Origin: Apodospora peruviana
Lineage: Eukaryota > Ascomycota > Sordariomycetes > Sordariales > Lasiosphaeriaceae
DNA length: 64,000 nt
NCBI GenBank assembly: GCA_033439685.1
Contig: JAUEDM010000005.1
Location: 2,232,001 to 2,296,000, forward strand
Direction of reading: 5' to 3'
In this document: piece after piece, positions 11,421 through 22,867 of the stretch
How the letters are laid out: each line of letters opens with the position of its first letter
Numbering within the stretch: the first letter of the stretch is position 1
Notes under the pieces: model-generated
Told to the model about the DNA's origin: nothing
The model's input: the letters and a program-made list of their open reading frames with translations, nothing else
The model's database searches: none
Program-made: the position numbers and the translations under genes

Positions 11421-12346
11421 CGCGGCGGATGTCTCGGCCTGTTCGCTTTGGTTAGCGGTCGGACAATGATTGTATATGACAGTAGAAAGCCAGTTCATAC
11501 ATACGCAGAGCCGTTGGTTGCGCTAGGTGTGTGTCTTTTTGCTGAATAGTTGAGCAAGGCAAGCTGCCAGGTTGGGTGTGATTGATTGATCGCGGTGCTT
11601 GGAATTGACGAATTGGATGGTCGTCGGAGACTTGCTGCCTCAGGCGCCAAAGGAAAGCTCTGGTCACCCCACCCACCTAGCAGCTTGCTCCGACACGCCC
11701 AGACCACTGCAGTGACAGGAGCTGCAGTTGCCAGTTGGGGGCAGCGCAGGGGTGAATTTCTACACATGTAGCACCCGTATGACTAAGCCTGCTCCCACCC
11801 GTCCACCTACACCCTTTGATGGAGCTTGGTCCTACGGATTACTGTAAGGTAGGCAGTCGGGACTCCCAACGTTTGGAACGCCAGAAGCCAGCATCGACCC
11901 CAAGAGAAAGCCACGATTCAAGCACAACTTTTAGGTTTCCCCAGCTTCACCATCGACCCGGACCCCGAAACTTCGGATTTCACGCGTCTGTCACCATTCA
12001 CTAGCTATTGAGCTGACGAAATCTCTCATTTGAGCTCGATTTGGCCTCCGTCCTGCGTGTCTGGCGCCCCCTTCTGTCGCGATCGGCTCGACAACCCTTC
12101 AATGCATTGCGCATCACGCCGTCGCCCTTTGCATTCGGTTTGCCATTGTCGCCCTTGATCTCCGCGTCAAACGCTGTGCCACACCCTTATGCGCTGGGCA
12201 TGAGCCCATCTGAATTAGTGTGTTCACTTGGTGCTGGTATGCGCGGCTTCTGCGCGGACGGTTCTTCACGAGGCTGGCGGACGTTGTGCGCAGCAGCCAG
12301 TTCTGACAAGTGAATCTTGAGCCAAAACAAGGGAAAACAAACAAAA
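11421..12346. other. Divergent promoter region
   Basis: Gap between the start of the small complex I gene (minus strand) and the MYST acetyltransferase (plus strand). It contains both 5' regions. Frames present (for example 12041-12313) show no domain and look like chance. Confidence 0.5.
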
Positions 12347-15300
12347 ATGGCGGATGCACAGCAAATGGAGGAGGCGCTACAACAGAGCGTCATGTTGTCA
12401 GAGCGGGACGCCGAGCTCGATGATGCTGTGGCCGATGAAGACGTCACCGTGGGCAATGAACCCGGCTACGCTTCCACCGACCAGTTCGATGTCGGGTCCA
12501 CAGTGGAGGCGATTGACCAAGATGAAGAGATGGACGACGGCGAAGAGAGACACGGAGAGTCAGACGAGAATGAGGGGTTAGCTGTGGATGACGATGAGGA
12601 GGAAGATCGGCAATCCGAGGATCACAGTGACAACTCCGAGGAGGAAGATGCCTTCGAAGAAGACGCCGAGGGAGAGGAGGACGACGATATGCCTCGTCGG
12701 TCACATATCCCATCACGAAGAGCCCGAACCGCCCAAAACGAGCAGCACGAGGATGACGACGATGACGAAGACGAAGGTGTCGGCGCGGTCAAGATCAAGC
12801 CGGGCGAAACAGACGATGAAGATGACAGTGACGAGAGTGTCGCGTCAAGCCCAGGAAGCATGAGCGATGCCGAGTCTGAAGCATCCGGTGCTTGGGACGA
12901 AGATGCCCAGCATCAGGGAGTAGAGGAGGATGACGATGACGTGTCAGTTGCAAACGGCAATAATTGCATGTTCTGCAAGCAAGACGAAGATCACGACCCT
13001 GCCCCAGATTTCGAGATGTTTATGACTTGTGCTCGATGCGGAGATAACTGTTGGTATTTCCCCGTCCGCTTTCTGCATACAAACGCATGCTAACATTTTG
13101 AGTAGCTCATCAACAATGCGCGCGAGAAGCAGATGCGCTGTCGAGCAACCAATGTGAGCACCCCATTTCCTAAGTAGCTGGCGCATCGCTGACTGTCTAA
13201 GCCCCCGACTCTTGGAAGTGTCCCGATTGTATCGGCGAAGGCTCTGATGCTGGCCCAGGACGTGAAGAGGAAGACGAAGAGATGTACGAAGTCAGCATCC
13301 CCGGTGACCCCAATCGTGCTAGTCGACGCTCATCAGCACCGAAGCTTGCACGAGATCTGCTCCCTCCACAGAAAGGCGCAACAAAACCCGACCAACATTC
13401 CATGTTTGATCAACTTGTTCTCGGCGAGGACCCAATGGACGGATCCCGTGTGCTTAGGAAGCGAAAAACGTCGTCAGCCGAGGCAGATGAAGGTATAATG
13501 TCTCTCCGGAAGCGGAGGAGAAACACAGGGGACGAGAGCATTGATGGCACCAATGATCGCGACGAATCCACCAGACCCGTCTCTTCTGCCAGGTCTCTCC
13601 GCAAGACTGCGCACGCTCCTGTGACTATCCAGAAGAAATCGCAGGACGAATTGCTTGTCCAGATGCGTGTCAACGCGTCACAACTCCGCCAGATTGTTTC
13701 CGAAAAGCCGAAGGCACGGGGAGAGAGGAAGCGCTCCCATAAGGCCGGCACCGGAAGATCGTCCAGGGGTAGGAAGGATAGAAAGGAAAGGAAACGCGAC
13801 GATGCCATCACAGCTGCTTTAGCCACAGTGACGACTCCATTCACCACCACCAGCTATTCCCAGCCCTTCTACTCTTTCTACGACAAAGAGACGGACGAAC
13901 TGAAAGGCAAGCCTTATGGCGGCATCTTGACGGAAGCGGAGGCGGATACGACTAAAACTCTGCCGACCAACGACGACCGTCGGCGGTTCGACGAGGCCAA
14001 ACAACAGGCGGAAGAGGAATGGAGACAGCGACTAATAAAAATGCAAGCTGAGATCGACGTCCCGGCCAAGAAGTCTAAGAAGGCTGTAGGCCCGGCCAAC
14101 CAGATCGAATGCATAGAATTCGGCGGTTGGGAAATCGACACCTGGTATACCGCACCATATCCGGAAGAGTACGCTAGGAATCGTGTTTTATACATCTGCG
14201 AGTTCTGCCTCAAGTATATGAACTCGGACTATGTGGCGTGGCGGCACAAGCTCAAGTGCCCGGCGAAGCACCCACCCGGCGATGAGATATACCGACATGG
14301 CTCGGTGTCGGTCTTTGAAGTAGATGGACGCAAAAATCCAGTTTACTGCCAGAACTTGTGTCTGCTGGCGAAACTGTTCCTGGGATCCAAGACACTTTAC
14401 TACGACGTAGAGCCGTTCCTCTTCTACGTGCTCTGCGAGTATGATGACTATGGCTACCATTTTGTGGGCTACTTTTCCAAGGAGAAGCGAGCGAGCAGCC
14501 AGAACAACGTTAGTTGCATCCTGACTCTTCCAATCCACCAGCGGAAGGGATACGGCAACCTGTTGATCGACTTCTCGTATCTTCTCACCAGGGTTGAACA
14601 GAAGACCGGATCACCAGAGAAGCCGCTATCCGACATGGGCTTGGTTTCCTACCGCAACTATTGGCGACTTATCATGTGCCGATATTTGCTTCGGTTCTTC
14701 TCCGACAACATCGGTGAGCGGAAGGGACTCAGCATCAAGAATATCTCGGACGATACCGGACTGACGCCGGATGATGTAATCTCGGCACTGGAAGGATTGC
14801 GGTGTCTGGTCAGAGATCCGCAGACGCAACTGTATGCATTCCGCGTCGACCTGCAATACTGCCGAGAGTACGTCGCGAAATGGGAGTCCAAGAACTATGT
14901 GCAGTTGAACCCTAGCGCTTTGACGTGGACCCCGTATGTTATGGGCAGGAGTAATGCCACGAACTTTGAGCTCGGGCCAGCTCTTAATGCGATCGCTCCT
15001 CGCGAAGACGTGGAGGAACCCAAGACGGCAGTTTCTGCGGGCGAGAGCTTGGTCAATGGTACTGCATCTATTCCTCAGCCAGAGGCTCCGGAGGTCGAGT
15101 TAAAGGTGGACGTCGACATCACTGTACTCGAGTCGACCGAGCCGAACGAGACGGAGCACATTTCCAACAGCAACGGCAGCGTGTCAGGAGCAGAGACCAA
15201 ACCGAACGGCATATTGGTCAATGGTGACTTTGCGGATCATCACAGCACCCCGCACGGACCCGAGGCGGCGGAGGAGAGCAGGGACGCAGCCGACGACTGG

Positions 15301-15906
15301 ATATCACAGTACAAGGATATCCCTCCCACGCGGTTCGAGGTGGTTCCGCCGATCACAGGCACCCGAAGAGCCGAGAGGGTCCGAGTGACTATAAATCGAC
15401 CGCCAGCTGTACGGACGGCCAGCAGCATCGCCAGACCGCGGCCGAAGAGGCGCCCAAGTGCCGGCGGCTCATCCAGAAGAACGTCATCTACCTCCAAACC
15501 GAAGAGCTCCAGCAAGCGGAAGTCTGGTGGGACGGGCCGCGGTCCGGGTCGCTGGCCAAAAGGAACCAAGAAGAGTGATTACGGCAACGCGGACAGCGGG
15601 CCGGGTCTCCCTCCAGCTTGGGTGGCAGAACGGAATCGACTTGCGCAGCTGGGTGCTGGGAAGAAAGTGGATTCCCAAGATACCGTGCAAGTCCAGACGG
15701 AGGGAGTCAAAGAGACCAAGAGCCAGAGAGGGAATGAATCGGTTTCTACGAGGAGGAATGGCTCCGTCGGTGAGGGCAGCGTGGTAAGCAAGGGTCGACC
15801 TTCGCCTCGGTCGCAGAGCAGTAATGAGAATAGTAATCTCGGTACGGATGTTGCTATGGGGGACGATGACGATGCTGCTGGAGAGGAAGAGGACGCTTTC
15901 GTATAG
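12347..15906 (+). CDS. SAS3: PHD-finger MYST histone acetyltransferase, SAS3/Mst2 type
   Basis: Exons 12347-13049, 13106-13153 and 13202-15906 give 1151 aa. The start is the ATG before MADAQQMEEAL. The N-terminus is highly acidic. A PHD finger spans residues about 207-268 (CMFC, CARCGDNSHQQC, WKCPDC) and is assembled across both introns, which supports the joins. The first donor, GTTGGT, is weak but is the only one that keeps the HQQC frame. The MYST domain has its C2HC zinc finger from about residue 582 (CEFC...H...C), the catalytic Cys689 (NNVSCILTLP), the acetyl-CoA loop QRKGYGNLLIDFSY and Glu723 in SPEKPLSDMG. It is the likely catalytic subunit of a NuA3-like complex acetylating H3 (Lys14). 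The C-terminal third is basic, Ser-rich and disordered. Confidence 0.93.
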
Positions 15907-17318
15907 GAGCGGATCTTCCTAGTATTGGGGGGAGGTTGCTGACCTGCTGACGAGTGAGATAGAGAGAGGGGAGAGAGGAGGAACCGTGAATACCCCCTGA
16001 GTTCAAATTTTGATCATTGTTATATGGTACAGATGTAGTATTGGTAGAACCAGTTTCTTTTTTGTTTTTTCTCGGTTGCGTGTTCTGGGAATGGGACTGG
16101 GCATCTATCATATTGGAGAGGGAGGTGTAAGGTATGGGTTTTCGTCATTTTACTTCTTGTATTACTTGTGCATCTATGTTACTGAGGTACGGATGTTTTG
16201 GGGCCCAGACCAGACCACGCAGAGGAGGACTTTTGTTACGCGCGGCAGATAGATGTCTTCTTCGCACGTATCGTTCATCATCATTTACAATCTTTGGAGC
16301 AGAGGATAGAGTCTTTCTCTCTCGTAAATCATTCGCCTTGTCAGGCAGTGAGGAATATGCTCCAATTTCATCTCTTTTTTTGTTTAATACCTAGTAGTTA
16401 TATTTTCTGTGGTTTCCCCGACCTCAACTTGGAAACCTGGAAGATCCTGGATACCTTCTCAGCGAGGTCTGAATAATGCCCGAAAAGGACTAGACCGGAT
16501 GAGAGGTGGCCGCGCCAGAAAGTCGTCAGCAGTGGGTGACGCTTGGGCCATGTCTGCCGCAATGCGTGAAGCGATTACGGGTTACAGCGCACCTCAGCAC
16601 CTCAGAATTGTTTTTAGCGGCTGTTGTCAGTCGGGCCTCGCGGAGTCTCGATACCGGGAATTGACAACAGTTCCTCGTACAATTTACAATTCTCTCTCTT
16701 TTCCTCAAGGAAATCTGGCAACCTGTGTTTCCTCGTGCTGAAAATCTCCAACCCTAAAAACATTAAACACCTTGATGTCCTGACCTGGCAGCTGTCTTGA
16801 ATCCAGTCGACAGCCGTGTGACGATTACGCCGCCTCGCCTCCACATCCGGAGCACTTGACGTTCCTTGATTGATTGCGCACCCAGTCCATTCAACCACCT
16901 CACCTAGCCCAGGCTGCCCGTCGAGCTCCGCCCCTCTCTTCACCTCGCAGGCTCAACGCCCCAACCTATAGCAACACATCCGCCTCAGAGGGCTCCATTT
17001 GATCAGGGCAATCCTATGTGGCTGTCATCGCATTGCTATCTACAAGGTACTTTTCCGGAGTCACCCTCTCGTTGACGAGACCGCCCGACACATTCCCGCC
17101 AACCCTGAATCTCTGGCGCGCGGCCTTTGACAGTTGGTCGCAGCCCGTTCGTCAAGTACAGTAGCAACCGGACCACCGATTCGAGCCCATCTCCCCGTCG
17201 TCCGTTTCACGAATAGACACTCCCTAAACCCGCAGACCGACCATCGAGCGAGTAGTTCGCATCGTGCGACTCAAATAATCCCCAACACTCATCCGCTTGC
17301 CTCTCGACCACCGCCAAG
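15907..17318. other. Intergenic
   Basis: The 3' UTR of the acetyltransferase (T-rich, 15907-16400) is followed by the epsin upstream region. That region has a long CT-rich, CACC-rich leader (about 16850-17318), as is common before fungal housekeeping genes. No gene seen. Confidence 0.5.
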
Positions 17319-19204
17319 ATGTCCAAGGTTATTCGGAGTGTCAAGAATGTCACCAAGGGGTACTCTAGTGTCCAGGTCAAGGTGCGCGAAGGTGAGTCGT
17401 CGAACCTGCGCAGTTCTTGAAATCTGACGCTCATAGCTGATATTTCTGGATGCAGCGACAAGCAATGACCCATGGGGCCCGACTGGTACACAGATGAGCG
17501 AGATCGCTCAGCTCACGTACAATTCGTAAGTTGCCGAGAGCGCTTGGTCCTTCCGAGGCTGCTGCGATAGGCCGCTGACCGACAAAATTACCTCAACCAT
17601 CAATAGATCCACCGAATTCTACGAGATCATGGACATGCTCGACAAGCGACTCAATGATAAGGGCAAGAACTGGCGACACGTGCTGAAGGCGTTAAAGGTT
17701 ATGGACTACTGCCTCCACGAAGGCTCCGAGTTGGTTGTCACATGGGCCAAACAGAACATATTTATCGTCAAGACTTTACGCGAGTTCCAGTACATTGACG
17801 AGGATGGCAGAGATGTTGGCCAAAATGGTGGGTGGAGGATTGCCCTGCTCTGGATTCGCCAGCTAATAGACCCCATTAGTCCGTGTCGCCGCTAAGGAGT
17901 TGACTTCTCTTGTTCTCGACGAGGAGAGACTTCGAGCGGAACGCAGTGATCGGAGGACCTGGAAGTCCCGTGTTACGGGCCTCGAGGAATACGGACCTCA
18001 ACACGCCGAACCCTCAGCTCCTCGCCGGCAGCGAACTCAACACAATTTTACTGAGGAAGAGGACGCAGAGTACAAGCTTGCGCTTGAAGCCAGCAAATAC
18101 CAGGAGGAGGAAGATAGGAGAAAACGCGAAAGCCGGACTGCCGACGAGGACGTTGACGACGATCTCGCAAAGGCCATCAAGCTCAGTAAGGAGGAGGAGG
18201 AGAGGCGTCGTCGGGAACTCGAAGAGAGTAATGTTTCCTCTTTGTTCGATGACGAGCCGGCGCAATCCTCCTCCCAGCCTCAGTTCACTGGGTTCAACGG
18301 GGGTTACGAGCAAGGCAGCGCGGTCGATTTCTTCGCAAACCCGATTGAGCAGAACCAAATGCCGGCGCAGCCTACTGGTTATCCCATGAACAACGCCTTT
18401 ACAGGATACCAGCCACAGCAGCAGACTGGGTATCAATTCAATAACGGATTTGGCCAACAGCCCACCGGGTTTGACCCATACGGCCAGCAGCAGATGCAGC
18501 CACAAATGCAGCAACCTTCCTTCCAACCCCAGCCAACTGGTTATAATCCTTATGCTCAACAGCAGATGCAGCCTCAGATCCAAGAACCTACACTGCAAGC
18601 CGGCAGCAACAATCCGTGGGCCAGCAACAATTCTCAATCGTCGATCAAGCCGATGCCGACTGGATCTAACAATCCGTTCGCTCAACAGCCGCAACAGCAG
18701 CAGCAGCAGTCGTACGCCAGGCCACCGGCGTTCAAGGCTGCTTCTATGGCGGCCCTTGGTAGCCTTCCAGAGCAAAAGACGCTCAGTACCTTCCCCCAGT
18801 CTACCCCGAGCTTCGGCCTTTCTCAACCTACACCACAAGCGCAGCCGCACAGAGAGACCAACGAACACGAAGCGAAGCTTAACGCGCTCCTCGCCAGTGG
18901 CGATGGCATGGACACGTTCGGCAACACAGGTAACCTCCGGATTCCCGCGCAGCACACGGCGCCGGGCACGTTCGTGAACAGTGCTGGTGCCGGTCTGAAT
19001 CGAATGACAGCCGACGCGACGGGGAACAACCCGTTCCTGAGACAGCAGTTCACAGGTATGCCCAATGTGTCATACGGGCAGCAGATGCCCGCGGCGACAG
19101 GGCCGGCCGGTATGAATGGCGCCTACGGACAGGGGACGAACAATCCTTTTGCAGGAAGACAGCAACAACAGCAGGGTGGCCAGGGAGATTTGATCCAGTT
19201 TTAG
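17319..19204 (+). CDS. ENT1: Epsin (ENTH-domain endocytic adaptor)
   Basis: Exons 17319-17391, 17456-17525, 17607-17827 and 17880-19204 give 562 aa. The ENTH domain fills residues 1-145 (MSKVIRSVKNVTKGYSSVQ, REATSNDPWGPTG, MDYCLHEGSELVV) and binds PI(4,5)P2 to bend the membrane at endocytic sites. Two ubiquitin-interacting motifs follow: DAEYKLALEASKYQ at about 182-200 and DDLAKAIKLSKEEEE at about 214-230. The rest is Gln-rich and disordered, with TGY/TGF repeats that recall Pan1/End3-binding segments. Three NPF motifs bind EH domains, and the extreme C-terminus GDLIQF resembles a clathrin box. This is a complete Ent1/Ent2 architecture. Most filamentous fungi have one such gene, so the yeast symbol is by analogy. 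Confidence 0.94.
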
Positions 19205-20895
19205 AAAGACAGATGATGGTTGGTGTTGGGGTTTAACTTTGATGGATGCCTGAACTTGTTGCGCGCGCGTGTGTATCGGTGTGTTTGGACGCCATTGTGT
19301 ATGTTCCTCTTTTGCGAAGAGCTCGTTTACCTATTCTTCTTTTCCTTTCTCTTCTTTTGTCATCAGGGATGGGAAAAGTGGCCGTCCCTCCACCTCTCTC
19401 CGATACCCCCTTACACCTGCTTAGTTCCATGCCTACCTACATACTTCAAATACGCGACGGAGCAGCTCCATGGTGGTGACTTGGACAACGGAAAAAAGTA
19501 TCTATCCTACCGCTCATATGTTGTCTGATCTGAAATGCCTTTTTCTCGACGGAATGGCTAGTGTACGGTACATATGTGGCTGCGCTTTTACAAAGACGAG
19601 AAGCTTGGTCCCCTTACTTTCGGTATCCCACTTCCCAAGCCTTTGCTGTCTGAAGACGGCCGAGACAACGAGGACGGACTTGTCAAGAGTTGCGGGGGAT
19701 TTATGCTTTTGCTGGCTTGGAAAAGGGGCCGGGTCAATGACGGATGGGGGGATGTGGTGATTCATCGGGAACGAATTGCCTGGTGTAGAGGAGCTCAGGC
19801 AGCAATGTATAAAATAAATCGACTGGTTTACGGGAGCTTTGGGAGCTCCGAGTTTCGCATCAGATGACAGACACGTGACCTGTGACATGTATTGTCCTTC
19901 CATTCTTCGCGGAGGCCTATGATACTGCAACTTATGAGTCTTACAGACAAAGAAAAAGAGCAATGGAGGGGTGCAGCACAGCCAATGAATTGGAAGAATT
20001 GGGAGTAGGCAGCCAAGCCTAGCCGACACACGTGACGGATAAAAATGTCTCAACAGAGTACAGCAGTCACAGACAAGGCAGATTTGAACAAAAAAAGATG
20101 TCACCGATGAGTAATTGACGTGCTTTGAAATGTGAATACAAGATATTGACAACACTTGTGATAAATAAGTGACTGGATGCAAACCTCCCAATCTTCTTTA
20201 CATCATTGTAGCAAGTCCCGTCGTGCATTGTTCGGTGTTCCTGGAAAGACACAAACCTAGGCCCCACTGTTCCTTCCTGCTGGCTGCCGCTGGTGCTTCG
20301 CGGTTGCTGAAAGGTCATTTCGTGCGGTGGCAGGTCGCGGCCGTGCACGGTCCAACAAACAGTCACGGATCTCACGTCGTTTCATTGGACAGATCCTGGT
20401 GGACCCACAAATTGGGCTCCAGACTCGGTAAAACCTGAGCTAGGCTCGCTCGTTCGCACCACCTCTACCAAGCAGCAACTTCTCGTGGCTGTGAACATCA
20501 TCGCGCCTTCCCAGACGAGAGAAGTGGAAGCAAAAACAAAAAAAAGAGGTGCCCCCTCGGTACATTTTTCTTCTTCTTTTCTGCTTGGGTTGACTCCGAC
20601 ATCACGAATTTCTTGTTTTTGACTTTCTGATCATTCATTTTCTCCAAACTAATCCAGCCATTCACCTCGTCATCACTCACCACCGAGCAAAGCTTGTCAA
20701 TTCACCACCACCACCCCAGCAGCGCGTTGGCAGAGGCGCTTCCCTCTCGCGCAGCCCTTGACAGGAGCTTCTTTCTCCATCTTCGCAACACCTCGCGGCG
20801 CCTATCTCGATTCTCTTTATTTCTTCTACCACATTCCTGTCGCAACTTGACTCGGCTCGCGACGACGACAGTCAATCACCACAATCATCGCCACC
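19205..20895. other. Intergenic and NUP145 leader
   Basis: About 1.7 kb without a credible gene. An open frame on the minus strand at 19514-20191 starts only at TTG, is Cys/His/Pro-rich and has no domain, so I rejected it. The last 350 bp is CT-rich leader sequence before the NUP145 ATG. Confidence 0.5.
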
Positions 20896-22834
20896 ATGTC
20901 GTTCGGCACCGGCGGCGGCTTTGGTAGCGGCAGTGGCTTCGGCCAGCAGAACACCCAGCAGCCATCCGCCTTTGGAGGATTCGGTACAAATACCAACACA
21001 AACACAGGTGCGTCAGCGCAGACAGGTACCCTTTTTATATCTTGTCACTTCATCATTACTTCCTTTTCGGGTCAACACGCGATACTTCCAGCTATCTGAT
21101 ATCAAGCTAACCTTAACTCTAACCAGGCGGTTTTGGAGCATCCGGATCAGGCTTCGGTACCACAACAAACACGGCAGCTCCTGCAGGCGGCATGTTCGGA
21201 GCATCGGGGGGATCCGGCTTCGGATCGACTACCAGCGCGTTCGGCGGCGGCGGCGGTTTCGGTGCCGCCAAACCTGCCTTTGGAAGCACAACCACAACCA
21301 CCGGCGGAGGCGGCCTGTTTGGCGCGTCCACGTCGACGCCTGCTACCAACACAGCTTTCGGCGGAGGAGGCGGCTTCGGCACCAACACAGCGAACACGGG
21401 AGGCGCCTTCGGCACCGCAAATACCTCGCTCTTTGGCGGAGCTAAGCCTGCCACCAGCACGTTTAGCGGCACGACTGCGGGCGGCTTCGGCGGCGGTTCG
21501 ACCAGCAGTCTTTTTGGCGGCGGAAACACAGCAGCCACCGGATTTGGTGCCACGAATAACCCTGGCATCGGCACCAATATTGGCGATCCTCCCGGCACGG
21601 GAGGTGTCGCTTTCACCGCCACGGTCGAGAAGGAGACCAACAACCCTTCACAAAGCAATTCCTACCAGAATATTCTGTTCATGGACGCCTACAAGAAGTG
21701 GTCAGCCGAGGAACTAAGACTGGCAGACTATAATCAAGGCCGGAAGATGGGCGTAGCAGGTGGCGGCACAGGCAACTTTGGAAGCACTGGCTTCGGCACT
21801 ACTAGCGGTGGATTTGGCACGAACACCCAGACCAACACGGGCGGATTCGGTGCTCAAGCTGCCGGTGGGAGCTTGTTCGGCAGCACTCCGGCAGGGACGA
21901 CTAACGCCTTTGGTGCGACGAATACCAACACTGGGGGATTCGGCTCTACTGGAGGCGGTCTTTTTGGCCAAGCCAAACCTGCTGCTAGTGGAGGAAGCCT
22001 TTTCGGCAGCACTACAGCACAGCCTGCTCAGGGCGGCGGGTTATTTGGAAACTCGGGCACAACTGGAGGATTTGGAGCAGCTAATAATACAGCAACCGGC
22101 GGATTCGGGACGACCGCCAATAATACCGGAGGCGGAGGTCTTTTTGGCAGCACGGCTGCTACCGCTCAAAAGCCCGCCACCGGCTTCGGCTTTAATAACA
22201 CTAGCGGCACCACCAATGCTTTTGGAACCAACACGGGGACCACGAATGTGTTCGGAACCACCAACACGACTCCAGCCGTTGGCGGTGGCGGCCTCTTTGG
22301 CAGCACCACGCAGAACACCACCGGCGGTGGTCTCTTTGGAAACCCACAGCAACAGCAACAGCAGCCTGCGGCAACGGGCTTCGGTACCGCTGGAGGTTTT
22401 GGTGCCCAGGCTCAGAACACAGGCACAGGGTTGTTTGGTAGCCAACCGAAGCCTGCAGGCTTTGGTACCACCACGACTGGCAATACAGGAAGTGGACTGT
22501 TTGGCAATACCACCCAGACCACAACGTCTTTTGGTGGCGCTACAGCCAACCAGCCTGCTACAGGTGGCGGTCTGTTTGGGAAGCCAGCTGGCACAGGTGG
22601 CTTGTTCGGAGCAACTACAAATAATCAGGCTGGTACCACCGGCACCGGTGGTCTTTTTGGCAGTTTGGGACAGCCCACCCAGAATCAACAGCCTGCGCAA
22701 AACTCGTTGTTCGGCCAAACCAACAGTCAGGCCAAACCAGGACTCTTTGGTGCTCAACAGGCAACAGGCGGCGGCCTGTTCGGCAATTCGACCGGACAGG
22801 CAAACACAGGTGGCTTATTTGGAAATACCAACAC

Positions 22835-22867
<33 letters not shown>

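Noticed and set aside
13050..13105. Alternative donor GTATTT for SAS3 intron 1
   Set aside because: It shifts the frame and destroys the HQQC half of the PHD finger.
18014..18955. 313-codon open frame on the minus strand
   Set aside because: Antisense of the epsin Gln-rich region; Leu/Arg-rich with no motif.
19514..20191. 225-codon minus-strand frame in the NUP145 upstream region
   Set aside because: It starts only at TTG and has random-looking composition and no recognisable domain.
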